Of a stretch of DNA of 64,000 nt, positions 7,114 to 14,954 are shown piece after piece. This DNA is from Palsa-504 sp963705835 (GTDB lineage Bacteria; Actinomycetota; Actinomycetes; Streptosporangiales; Streptosporangiaceae), in assembly GCA_963705835.1 (NCBI GenBank), contig CAVPLC010000094.1, positions 1 through 64,000 on the forward strand, in the 5' to 3' direction. Below the pieces are notes generated by a model that ran no database searches, was not told the origin of the DNA, and saw only the letters and a list, made by a program, of their open reading frames with translations. A program made the translations under genes and the position numbers. The first letter of the stretch is position 1. Each line of letters starts with the position of its first letter.

Positions 7114-9062
7114 ACCAATCCCCAGCCAAGCGGGGCCTTCTAAGGCCATCCGCTCCGCCATGTAGTGGCCGGACTTTAGACCGGCCAACCCCCAAACGCG
7201 GCCTGCTGTCGTCGTCCAGACCTGTAGCGCAGGGCGAGTCCGCGAGTCCTGCGGCTTTTCTCTTCTCCCCGGTGGCTCTTCGCGTTTCCGCCGTGTTCCT
7301 TCTCTGCCTGTCCTTCTCCGCCTCCGCGAACGCCGTTATCCGCTACGAAGTCTCTCTCGCCCATCCCGAGCGGCATCTCTTTCAAGTCTCCATGGAAATC
7401 CCCGACGTCCAAGGCGAACTGAAACTACAAATGGCGGCCTGGAACGCCCTCTACCAAATCCGCGATTTCAGCAGCCACGTCCAGCAAGTCGAGGCCTACG
7501 CCAACGGCCAGAAAGTCCCCATCGAGAAGCTCGACAAACTCACCTGGCAAGTCCGCGCCAGCGGCACGATCACCGTAAAATACCTCACCTTCTGGGACGA
7601 TTCCGGCCCCTTCAACACCCAACTCAATTCCGAACACGCCTTCATCAATACCGCCATGATCCTCTTGTACGTTCCGGACCGGCGCGCTGAAAAAACCATC
7701 CTCTCGCTCCTGGATGTGCCCGCTGGATGGAATGTCGCCTCCTCTGTAAGTACGCTCCTCGAGTCAATGGGTGGCGCTCGCTTGTTCACACTGGAGGCTC
7801 CCACGTACGATGCCCTCGCCGACGCTCCTATCGAAGCCTCCCATTTCGAAGAGTTCACCATCCACGACCTCACGCCCCCTGTCCGCGTCGTCATCCACGG
7901 CGACAATTACAAACAGCGCGACGTCGAAAACCTTCTCCGCAAAATCTGCCTGTACGAGCTCAAGCTCATGGACGGCGCTCCCTACGATCACTACACCTTC
8001 TTCTTCCACGTCGGCAAAGCCGCCGGCGGCGGAGGCGGCGGCATGGAACACGCCAATTCCACCGCAATCTATGAGCCCACGGCCGAATATCTCCCGAACG
8101 TTTCCGCTCACGAATATTTTCATCTCTGGAATGTAAAACGCATCCGCCCCGCCACCCTTGAACCCGTGGACTACTCCCGCGAAATGTACACCCGCGCTCT
8201 CTGGTTCGCCGAAGGCGTCACCAGCGCTTACGCCTCTTATGCGCTCGTCCGCTCCGGCATCTGGAACAAGCACGATTTCTATCAGGACCTCTCCGCCCAA
8301 ATCACCGGCCTGGAACTCAGCCCTGCCGAACATTGGCAGAGCGCGGAGCAGTCTAGCCTCGACGCCTGGCTCGAAAAATATGCGCTCTATAACCAGCCCC
8401 AGCGCAGCGTCTCCTACTACGCCAAGGGCCAGGTCCTCGGCGTCCTGCTCGACATCCTCATCCGCGACCGCACCGACAATCAGCGCAGTCTCGACGACCT
8501 TCTGCGCGCCATGAATCAAGATTTCGCCAAAACAGGGAAGTTCTACCGCGACAGCCTGGACATCCGCCTCACCGCGGAAAAACTAACCGGTAGCTCCCTC
8601 GAGGATTTCTTCTCCAAATACGTCAGCGGCGCCGAGCCTCTCCCATACGCCGATCTCTTTTCCCAGGCTGGCCTCGCCCTCCAGGAAAAAGAATCCGTTC
8701 GCGCTGTTCTCGGCTTCACCGTGCAGCGTGAACCGGATGACCCGTGGACCGTCGCCAGCGTCGAGCCCGGCAGCAACGCCGAACAGGCCGGCCTGAAAAC
8801 TGGCGACGAAATTCTTCGCTGGAACAGCGCTGAGCCTCCGCGCCGGCCGGAGCGCTGGGCCCTCCAACAGAAGCCTGGAGACGAACTTCATCTCCGCGTC
8901 CGCCGCGCCGAAATTGAACAAAACATCGATCTTCGCCTCGGCGAACTCCGCGAAAAATCCTATCTCCTGGTCGAAGCCTCGGGTGCCAGCAATCGCGCCA
9001 AGCGCATCCGCGACGGTCTACTCCGCGGCACCACCGACCCCATCACCGCCCGCATCCCGTAA
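7110..9062 (+). CDS. M61 family (glycyl aminopeptidase-like) zinc peptidase with C-terminal PDZ domain, exported
   Basis: 650 residues from the overlapping GTG at 7110. The first 50 residues are low-quality sequence encoded partly by a palindromic repeat, so a GTG at 7272 may be the true start. From there a signal peptide AVFLLCLSFSASANA is evident. The N-terminal M61 beta domain runs to about residue 230. The catalytic zinc motif is SAHEYFHLWNVKRIRP (HExxH), and the third ligand is the Glu in LWFAEGVTSAYASY. A poly-Gly run precedes the active site (AAGGGGGGMEHANS), as usual for the family. A PDZ domain occupies roughly 545-625 (TVASVEPGSNAEQAGLKTGD). Likely periplasmic; substrate unknown. 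Confidence 0.85.
   Translation: MNQSPAKRGLLRPSAPPCSGRTLDRPTPKRGLLSSSRPVAQGESASPAAFLFSPVALRVSAVFLLCLSFSASANAVIRYEVSLAHPERHLFQVSMEIPDVQGELKLQMAAWNALYQIRDFSSHVQQVEAYANGQKVPIEKLDKLTWQVRASGTITVKYLTFWDDSGPFNTQLNSEHAFINTAMILLYVPDRRAEKTILSLLDVPAGWNVASSVSTLLESMGGARLFTLEAPTYDALADAPIEASHFEEFTIHDLTPPVRVVIHGDNYKQRDVENLLRKICLYELKLMDGAPYDHYTFFFHVGKAAGGGGGGMEHANSTAIYEPTAEYLPNVSAHEYFHLWNVKRIRPATLEPVDYSREMYTRALWFAEGVTSAYASYALVRSGIWNKHDFYQDLSAQITGLELSPAEHWQSAEQSSLDAWLEKYALYNQPQRSVSYYAKGQVLGVLLDILIRDRTDNQRSLDDLLRAMNQDFAKTGKFYRDSLDIRLTAEKLTGSSLEDFFSKYVSGAEPLPYADLFSQAGLALQEKESVRAVLGFTVQREPDDPWTVASVEPGSNAEQAGLKTGDEILRWNSAEPPRRPERWALQQKPGDELHLRVRRAEIEQNIDLRLGELREKSYLLVEASGASNRAKRIRDGLLRGTTDPITARIP
7166..7187. repeat. 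Palindromic repeat in the 5' part of the M61 frame
   Basis: Seven-base arms TGGCCGG and CCGGCCA surround the loop ACTTTAGA. The surrounding GTAGTGGCCGGACTTTAGA wording is the kind of intergenic palindrome scattered through acidobacterial genomes. Its presence inside the frame argues that the M61 protein starts downstream of it. Confidence 0.6.
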
Positions 9063-9107
9063 CTCTTGCTTTACTTAAAACTGAAAACTTATAACTTATA
9101 ACTGCCC

Positions 9108-9839
9108 ATGCTTCGCGCCGCCTTCATCGTCCTCTTTCTATCTCTCTACATCCTCGTTCTGGGGCCGCCCCTGCTCCTCTACACTCTCATCACCAAGAAT
9201 CCCGATCCTCTCTATTGGACGGCCATCAAAGGTGTCATGTTCTTCGTGAACTGCGTGGGCGTCCACGTTCGCGTGAAGGGCATCGAGCGCATTCCCAAGG
9301 GCACCTGCATCTTCGCCGCAAACCATACCAGCTCCGCCGACGCCCCCGCCGTCGTTGGTGCCATCCCCCGCCGCATCGCGATTCTTCTGAAGCGCTCGCT
9401 CTTTGGCTGGCCCATCGTCGGCCAAGCCTTTCGCCTCGCTCGCTTCATCCCCGTGGACCGTTTCAATCGCGACTCCGCCATTGAAAGCGTGGAAAAAGCC
9501 ACCGAATCCCTTCGCAGCGGCCAGTCTTTTCTAATTTATCCCGAGGGCACTCGCAGTCCCGACGGCCGTTTGCAGCCCTTCAAGAAGGGAGCTGCCGTAA
9601 TGGCCATCAATTCCGGCGTTCCCATCGTTCCCGTGGCTTGTTCCGGCGCTCACCGCATAATGGAAAAACGAAAACTCAGCATCGAGCCCGGCGAAATCCT
9701 GGTCGAATTCCTCGACCCCGTCGATTCCACCCGATATTCTCTCGACAACAGGGAAGCCCTCGTCCAGGAAATCCACGATCGCCTCGCTGCCGGCCTACCC
9801 CCGGATCAGCGCCCCCTCGGCTTCCCTGGCGCCGCCTAA
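9108..9839 (+). CDS. 1-acyl-sn-glycerol-3-phosphate acyltransferase (PlsC family)
   Basis: 243 residues with one or two N-terminal hydrophobic segments. The acyltransferase motif I is FAANHTSSADAPAVVGA (NHxxxxD). Motif III is FLIYPEGTRSPDGRLQPFKKG and motif IV is around VPIVPVACSGAH. It acylates lysophosphatidate at the inner face of the cytoplasmic membrane. ATG 9108 follows an AT-rich repetitive leader (AACTTATAACTTATAACT). It runs convergently into lpxD with only seven bases between the stops. Confidence 0.9.
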   Translation: MLRAAFIVLFLSLYILVLGPPLLLYTLITKNPDPLYWTAIKGVMFFVNCVGVHVRVKGIERIPKGTCIFAANHTSSADAPAVVGAIPRRIAILLKRSLFGWPIVGQAFRLARFIPVDRFNRDSAIESVEKATESLRSGQSFLIYPEGTRSPDGRLQPFKKGAAVMAINSGVPIVPVACSGAHRIMEKRKLSIEPGEILVEFLDPVDSTRYSLDNREALVQEIHDRLAAGLPPDQRPLGFPGAA

Positions 9840-9846
9840 TTACTCG

Positions 9847-10908
9847 TTACTTCCGACTTCTCACTTCCGATTTCTTACCTCCGGCTTTCTCCAAGTCCGC
9901 CTCCAACTTCTGCACTCTCCTCTGCAATTCCGGCAATCGGTTCAGCGCCGCCATCATCTTCAGCCACTGCCGGTTCTCCACCGCCGGGTATCCCGAATAC
10001 AACGCGCGCGCCGGCACATCGTTCGGCACGCCGCTCTGCGCCGTAATCACCGCGCCATCGCCCACGCTCAAATGTCCTGCCGTACCCACCTGCCCCGCCA
10101 GGATGCAGCTATCCCCAATCCGGGTCGATCCCGCCAGCCCCACTTGCCCGCACAACATCGTATCCGCGCCCACCTGCGAGGCATGCCCCACCAACACCAA
10201 GTCATCGATCTTCGTTCCGCGCCCGATTCGTGTCTCTCCGACCGTCGCCCGGTCGATGCAGGCATTCGCTTGAACCTCAACGTCGTCCTCCAACACGGCC
10301 GGCCCGGACTGCACCATCTTGTCCCAACCGCCGTCCGCCCGCTTGGCAAATCCCAATCCATCGCCCCCGATAATCACCCCGTTCTGCAGGATCACCCGAT
10401 CCCCAATGCGGCAGTCTTCCCGCACCACCGCATGCGCATGCGCGAGAAAATTAGCTCCAATCTTTGCGCCCCGGTAGATCGTCACGAAGCTGTGCAACAC
10501 GGCGCGCTCCCCGATATCCACTCCCTCGTCAATGAAGCAATACGGTCCGATGTGCGCGTCGGCCCCAATCTTCGCCGAACCTGCGACGATGGCCGTCGGA
10601 TGCACTCCCGGCTTGTACACCGGCGACTGATGGAAAAGTTCGATCGCGTGCGCAAACGCGAGGTACGGATTCTGCGTCCGCAACGCCGCCAGGGGACCCA
10701 CCCCGGCCTCGCGTTGCACTCCCACGCCCTCCTCGACGAGCACCGCCGAGGCCTTCGTCGTCTTCAATAGCGGTGAGTATCGCCTGTTGGCCAGAAAGCT
10801 CAATTGTCCCGGTGCCGCCCGATCGAGCCCGGCCACGCCGCTGATCTCAATTGCCGGATTTCCCTCCAACCGGCATCCCAGTTTTTGCGCGAGTTCTTGC
10901 AATTTCAT
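9847..10908 (-). CDS. lpxD: UDP-3-O-(3-hydroxyacyl)glucosamine N-acyltransferase
   Basis: 353 residues from ATG 10908, preceded by a GGAG ribosome site; the longer open frame to 10995 is repeat-derived. The N-terminal LpxD uridine-binding domain (MKLQELAQKLGCRLEG, GVAGLDRAAPGQLSFLANRRY) is followed by a left-handed beta-helix of hexapeptide repeats (IGADAHIGPYCFIDEGVDIG, ILQNGVIIGGDGLGFA, IDDLVLVGHASQVGADTMLC). The catalytic His lies in LVGHASQVG. It adds the N-linked hydroxyacyl chain in lipid A synthesis. This shows the segment comes from a Gram-negative organism and not from the actinobacterium that supplies the rest of the window. Confidence 0.93.
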   Translation of the reverse strand: MKLQELAQKLGCRLEGNPAIEISGVAGLDRAAPGQLSFLANRRYSPLLKTTKASAVLVEEGVGVQREAGVGPLAALRTQNPYLAFAHAIELFHQSPVYKPGVHPTAIVAGSAKIGADAHIGPYCFIDEGVDIGERAVLHSFVTIYRGAKIGANFLAHAHAVVREDCRIGDRVILQNGVIIGGDGLGFAKRADGGWDKMVQSGPAVLEDDVEVQANACIDRATVGETRIGRGTKIDDLVLVGHASQVGADTMLCGQVGLAGSTRIGDSCILAGQVGTAGHLSVGDGAVITAQSGVPNDVPARALYSGYPAVENRQWLKMMAALNRLPELQRRVQKLEADLEKAGGKKSEVRSRK

Positions 10909-11025
10909 AAACGCAGCTCCTCCACATAACCGGATTTCCATTTTCTGGCTTAATCTTTTGAGTCTCGCACAGCCCCAAGAGGGAAGTACAGCCATCCCCC
11001 TGAGGGGAAGAATCGTCGCACCGCG

Positions 11026-11047
11026 ATTCCTCGCTGTGCTCTTGGGT
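11026..11047. repeat. Dispersed acidobacterial repeat, third copy
   Basis: ATTCCTCGCTGTGCTCTTGGGT, 21 of 22 identical to 5563-5584. It lies between lpxD and the next minus-strand gene, upstream of lpxD. Confidence 0.65.
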
Positions 11048-11064
11048 CTGTCTTATCTTGGAGT

Positions 11065-11082
11065 GCGGCGGCTTGCCGCCGC
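11065..11082. terminator. GC-rich hairpin followed by a short T run
   Basis: Arms GCGGCGGC and GCCGCCGC separated by TT, then TTTT on the plus strand. It has the shape of a factor-independent terminator, but no plus-strand gene ends here. It may instead be another dispersed palindrome. Confidence 0.35.
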
Positions 11083-11179
11083 TTTTACGGTCGCCCAGGA
11101 ACCACCCAAAATGAATCGGAAGAGGCCGCACGCTGAAAAACGAAGGATTCTCGCCGCGATATCTCCCTTCCCATCCGCC

Positions 11180-11665
11180 TCATTCGTTAAACAACCGCGG
11201 CTGCACCGCCCCCGCCGCAGGCTTCCTCCGCGCAATCCCCACCACTCCCAAAACCGTCAGCTCCGTCATCGCCGATCGTGGCACGAATATCCGGTCCGTG
11301 TTCGAATTGAAATCCGGCGGGCTCATCTGCAGCCCATTGTCCTGGAATCCCAGCAGGTCGTTCGGAATCACACCTTCCTGGCTCCCGCCATCTTTGAACC
11401 TCACCCGCACCCACAATCCGTCCAGCTTCGGCCGGCTCAGGAAGCTCTTCCGCTCCATCTCAATCTCTTCTTCCAAATCGCGCACAAAATACACTGCCCG
11501 CACCTTCCCGAGCGGGATCTCCTCGTGCGTTCCTTCCTGAGTCAGCAGGTCGAGCACTTCCGCTTGCGGCAATCGCGCCGGATTCAGATACCCCCGCAAG
11601 AGCTTCTTTTCCAGAAGCTCGACGACCACCTTCTTGTGTGTAGAAGTTGCCGCTTTCGTCTTCAA
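11180..11665 (-). CDS. Conserved hypothetical protein, acidobacterial
   Basis: 161 residues with no signal peptide or membrane segment. Residues 1-25 (KKVVVELLEKKLLRGYLNPA) and 30-100 (EEIPLGKVRAVYFVRDLEEE, LWVRVRFKDGGSQEGVIPND) have the alternating pattern of small beta-barrel proteins that appear alongside PilZ-type domains in this phylum. I do not recognise a defined function. The predicted start is a TTG at 11665 with no strong ribosome site. Coding is supported by length, codon pattern and lack of a better overlapping frame. It lies upstream of lpxD in the same orientation, separated by 270 bases that contain dispersed repeats. Confidence 0.6.
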   Translation of the reverse strand: MKTKAATSTHKKVVVELLEKKLLRGYLNPARLPQAEVLDLLTQEGTHEEIPLGKVRAVYFVRDLEEEIEMERKSFLSRPKLDGLWVRVRFKDGGSQEGVIPNDLLGFQDNGLQMSPPDFNSNTDRIFVPRSAMTELTVLGVVGIARRKPAAGAVQPRLFNE

Positions 11666-11970
11666 CCTGGGCCCATCCTAAACGATCGAACTTCTGAACT
11701 CTTGAAGCATTGAATTCCTGAACTTTTGAGCTCTTGAACCCTTGAACTTAAGAATTCCTATCCTTCTCACCCCACAACCAGTCATTCCGACCGGAGGCAC
11801 AGCGCCGTACCCCGTGCCGGAGCGGAGGAATCTCTCCTCCATCTCAAATTTCCACCGCATCATTCCCGGGTAACGAAACATTTGCCCAAAGCGCCAGTTT
11901 ATGTTATGTTAATCAAGTTTTTCCTGTCAACTCATTGTTTTTACTGGGTTTAGGTCCCTGAGGGCCCCCT
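11666..11970. repeat. Intergenic region with degenerate short tandem repeats
   Basis: Between about 11685 and 11757 the words GAACTTCTGAACTCTTGAA and AATTCCTGAACTTTTGAGC follow one another, a degenerate 9- to 12-base tandem repeat built on TTGAACT/CTGAACT. The rest has AT-rich sequence before MurJ that probably holds its promoter. No gene is seen. Confidence 0.6.
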
Positions 11971-12342
11971 TTGACCGAGAAGAAGGAAATCCTCAAATCC
12001 GCCTCCATCATTTCCCTGGTTACCATCGTCAGCCGGGTTCTCGGCTACGTCCGTGACCAGCGCATCTCCTTCCTTCTTGGCACCTCCCTCTCCGCGGACG
12101 CCTTCGTCCTCGCCTACCGCATCCCCAACCTTTTCCGCCGCCTCGTCGGCGAAGGCACCGTCGCTGCCTCCTTCATTCCCGTCTTCACCACCTATATGCG
12201 CGACAGCTCCTCCGAGCAACTCTGGGCCTTCGCCAATCGCCTCTTTTGGACCCTCGCCCTCGTTCTCGCTGTCGTCACCGTTCTTGGCGTGATCTTTTCG
12301 CAGAGCGTTATCTTCGCTCCCAGCGTCATCCAAACCCTGTCT
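11971..12342 (+). pseudogene. murJ: Lipid II flippase MurJ, N-terminal fragment cut at the acidobacterial/actinobacterial join
   Basis: The TTG at 11971 opens a frame with the typical MurJ start: SASIISLVTIVSRVLGYVRD, LGTSLSADAFVLAYRIPNLF and RLVGEGTVAASFIPVFT, then a hydrophobic helix FWTLALVLAVVTVLGVIF. Recognisable MurJ sequence ends near APSVIQTL at about 12340, after about 120 of the expected 500 or more residues. The frame then runs into high-GC sequence belonging to the actinobacterial block. MurJ is a multi-helix membrane protein that flips lipid II, and this fragment cannot work. The truncation point dates the join to roughly 12300-12436. Confidence 0.85.
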
Positions 12343-12436
12343 ACATCCTCGCCGCAAGACCGCTCCGTCAGTTGGGAAGAGGCGATCGTCGCGGCGATAT
12401 CGAGATCCAGCCACGGCCAGGGTGCCACGTGCGCGG

Positions 12437-14203
12437 TCACGCCAGCCATCCTGCGAGGTGCAGGGGGTCCCGTGCGTCGCCGAGGCAGGCATACAGCTCC
12501 AGCATGAGCGCGAGCCGAGTGGCGAAAGGCACCCGCAGCGGCGACGACGGGAGCTGGTGCAGCGCCAGGGCCAGCCCGATCCAAGCGTCCGGCTGCGGAT
12601 CGGCGCAGGCGGCGATCTGGTCTCGATACGCCTGAACCGCGGCCTCGGTGGCCCGGCTGAGCAGCAGGCGATCCGGTTCGGCCACCGGCGGGCCCCCGCC
12701 GGCGCATAGCTCGCGGTATCGCCCGGGGGCGAGGCAGCGCATGTTCAGCAGTCGGCTCCGGACGCCCGAACCGGTCTTGCGGACGTCTTCCTGGATCCAG
12801 GTCCTGGGCCGGGTCCGGGCGGAGCAGGGGCTCCCCCGCCGGTAAGCGGCGGCCAGGCTCGCCACATCCGCCGCATCGACGGCCACATGCCTGATCTGCC
12901 AGGTCAGCCTGTGGTCCAGGGCCGCTTCCCGAGCGAGCTCGGCTGCTTCCCCGGGCACGGCCTCCGGTACCTGGCGCGACTCCTGGGCCTGGAGGAGGTC
13001 TACGAACCGTGCCCCGGCGGGCGTCAGGCAGCCGGTCTGCCGCAAGGTCCGGACGGCGAGGTCGATCGCCGGCTGCCAGCGGGCGAACTGGACCTGAGCG
13101 CGCAGGACGTCATCCGGATCGGTCTCCACATGCCGCTGTACCCGCCAGAAGCGGACGATGCCCAGGTGGGCATAGACCCCCTGCAAGAGGCCGCCGACCG
13201 GTCGCGGATCTTGCCGCCACGGCGCGTAGACCTTCTCCCCGCCGGACTCGGCCAGCGGCATCATGTCCATGAGGCCGCACAGCTTCACATGCTGAAACTC
13301 ATGTACGAGGGTCTCCGCCATGGTCACCGGATCGGGCGGCCAGGACGTCGCGACCGCGCCGAAGGCGGCCGGGCTGGTCGCGCTGATCAAATCGGTATCG
13401 GACCGCGGTGTCAGCGGGACGATGACCGAGATCCCCTCCGCCATCGGCTCCGCGGCCCGGCGGTGATGCCGGGCCAGCACCTCCCAGGCGGCCCGGACGC
13501 GCGCTCGCCATCGCCGGAGCTCGCCTGCTCCGACGCCCGTGCGCATCGGCAGCGTGTAGCGATCTAGGTAGGGATCGCCGGTCTCCAGCAGGACGTCCCA
13601 CGCCAGCCCGGCCGCGACAGCACGCACCGCCGGCGTGCCGCGCCAGTGTGGAACGGGCGGGTCGGTCCCGTGGTCCGGCCCGAGGCCGCGGGTGGTCAGC
13701 TCGAGATGGTGACCGGCGGCCAAGCGTTCGCCGTTACTGCGCAAGCGGATCCACGGTCCGTGACCGGCGGCCAGCAGCGATCCGAGACCAGGCAGCAGAG
13801 CCCGGCCGGCACGAACCGGAACATCGAGCTCGAACGGGCATCCGGCGCGGACCGCAGCCGCGGCCGCCGCACAAGAGAGGTACGCGAAGTCTGGCGCCTC
13901 TCCCTGGTCGAGGCGCATCAGGGTGTCGTGCAGCCACCCGCCCAGGTGCGGCAGCCCGAGCAGCCAGGCGCTGACGTCCGGATCGGTGGCCTGGATCCGG
14001 GTCAGCAGCTCGTATCCGGCCTGGAAGGCGGCCGTCTCCGGCGTCGCGGGGGCCATGTCGCCCACGGCCTGGGCGATAGCGAGCAGCAGCATTGTGTGCT
14101 TGCTCTGCTGAGCTTCCCGCAACCCGCGTATCACCGCCGGGTCACCCTCACCCGCGGCCAGCGCAATAAATGCCGTTTCAGGCAGTCGATGAGTGCTGAC
14201 CAA
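12437..14203 (-). CDS. HExxH-motif putative peptide beta-hydroxylase (FxSxx/RiPP-associated family)
   Basis: 588 residues from TTG 14203, which has AGAAGG just upstream; the frame is open to 14251. The central motif TLVHEFQHVKLCGLMDM (about residues 297-313) followed by VYAPWRQDPRPVGGLLQGVYAH matches the HExxH family found beside FxSxx-COOH peptides and at the C-terminus of FxsB radical SAM proteins. The N-terminus LREAQQSKHTMLLLAIAQAV is also family-typical. These proteins were first named as putative metallohydrolases and are now regarded as probable 2-oxoglutarate-dependent peptide beta-hydroxylases (family knowledge). It follows the precursor peptide by 34 bases. No radical SAM partner is visible because the contig changes organism about 95 bases beyond its stop. 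Confidence 0.8.
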   Translation of the reverse strand: MVSTHRLPETAFIALAAGEGDPAVIRGLREAQQSKHTMLLLAIAQAVGDMAPATPETAAFQAGYELLTRIQATDPDVSAWLLGLPHLGGWLHDTLMRLDQGEAPDFAYLSCAAAAAAVRAGCPFELDVPVRAGRALLPGLGSLLAAGHGPWIRLRSNGERLAAGHHLELTTRGLGPDHGTDPPVPHWRGTPAVRAVAAGLAWDVLLETGDPYLDRYTLPMRTGVGAGELRRWRARVRAAWEVLARHHRRAAEPMAEGISVIVPLTPRSDTDLISATSPAAFGAVATSWPPDPVTMAETLVHEFQHVKLCGLMDMMPLAESGGEKVYAPWRQDPRPVGGLLQGVYAHLGIVRFWRVQRHVETDPDDVLRAQVQFARWQPAIDLAVRTLRQTGCLTPAGARFVDLLQAQESRQVPEAVPGEAAELAREAALDHRLTWQIRHVAVDAADVASLAAAYRRGSPCSARTRPRTWIQEDVRKTGSGVRSRLLNMRCLAPGRYRELCAGGGPPVAEPDRLLLSRATEAAVQAYRDQIAACADPQPDAWIGLALALHQLPSSPLRVPFATRLALMLELYACLGDARDPLHLAGWLA

Positions 14204-14237
14204 GGCGACCCTTCTCTCGTTCAGAGTCCAGCAGGGC

Positions 14238-14408
14238 CTAGATCCTGGCATTAAATGAGCTCAGCGGCACGCCATTTTCCTTAAGTCGCTCGCGGTAAAT
14301 TATAATAGAGCGCGCAAGAGCGGAGGAATCGATTTCAGCGAGGCGATCCAGGGGGATATTCCGCAGGTCGGGAATGACGGTCTGCAGTTCTTGCTTCTGC
14401 GAAGTCAT
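14238..14408 (-). CDS. FxSxx-COOH-like RiPP precursor peptide with variant FNARI terminus
   Basis: 56 residues from ATG 14408, preceded by GGAGA at good spacing. The leader VIPDLRNIPLDRLAEIDSS followed by ALARSIIIYRERL matches the conserved leader of FxSxx-COOH peptides (PDL..LD.LA.LD.S.LA.A...). The C-terminus is GVPLSSFNARI. The canonical family ends Phe-x-Ser-x-x. Here Phe and the spacing are kept but the Ser position is Ala. The gene is clearly richer in A and T than its neighbours. It lies immediately upstream of the HExxH protein on the same strand, the expected order of precursor and modifying enzyme. Assignment rests on leader similarity, length, C-terminal Phe placement and the partner gene. 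Confidence 0.75.
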   Translation of the reverse strand: MTSQKQELQTVIPDLRNIPLDRLAEIDSSALARSIIIYRERLKENGVPLSSFNARI

Positions 14409-14954
14409 CACATCTCTCCGGACGAGATAATGAATCAAGGCGCTGGTCCGCGGTGGCCGCTCGCCGAAGGAAGGCATCGAGGCAGCCGACGGAGCTCAAG
14501 CCAGATCTTCTCGTACGGCAGGTCCCAACACGACCCAACACGCCGGCCGCCGTCCTCCGCAAGATCGGGCCCCGTACAACGATGTCCAAGGACAGCCCGG
14601 ATCGCTTCGCGGACATCCGTGGACAGCTACGGACAGTTTGTGACATGCCAGGATTTAATTGTTATATCTCTTCTGTAAACCGATGCGTCCGGCCGGACGT
14701 CGGCACCAGGCTGACGGGGTACGAGTTCCGCATAGTCACCAGAAATGGCGGCGGCGCACCAGAAATGGTGGTGACCGGTGAATTCCTGAAATGTCGGCTG
14801 ACCGCCGGCCCGGACGACCACGGTGGGCGCAGGCGTGCACCGCGACGTGATCGTCGGTGCCGACCAGCCACCGGCGGGACCGGTTCCGTGTGATTATCGC
14901 TGAGTAGATGTGTGATGGTCGGCACGCGTGTTCCGCAGGAGGGATGGGAAACAC
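14409..14954. other. Intergenic region upstream of fxsA-like gene and glgX
   Basis: About 545 bases with no convincing gene, and AT-richer than the block average. It should hold divergent promoters. A plausible plus-strand promoter is TTGTGA at 14638-14643 with TTATAT at 14662-14667 (18-base spacer). CACCAGAAATGG occurs twice around 14737-14770. Small frames in both directions here overlap each other and have no recognisable features. Confidence 0.45.

Noticed and set aside
2010..12340. Acidobacterial block as a laterally acquired island in an actinobacterium
   Set aside because: It carries housekeeping Gram-negative genes (lpxD, murJ, mpl) cut at the edges, and no integrase, tRNA site or paired terminal repeat.
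14453..14893. 146-residue plus-strand frame before glgX
   Set aside because: Irregular Arg-rich translation with no homology signal; overlaps likely promoter sequence and a competing minus-strand frame.
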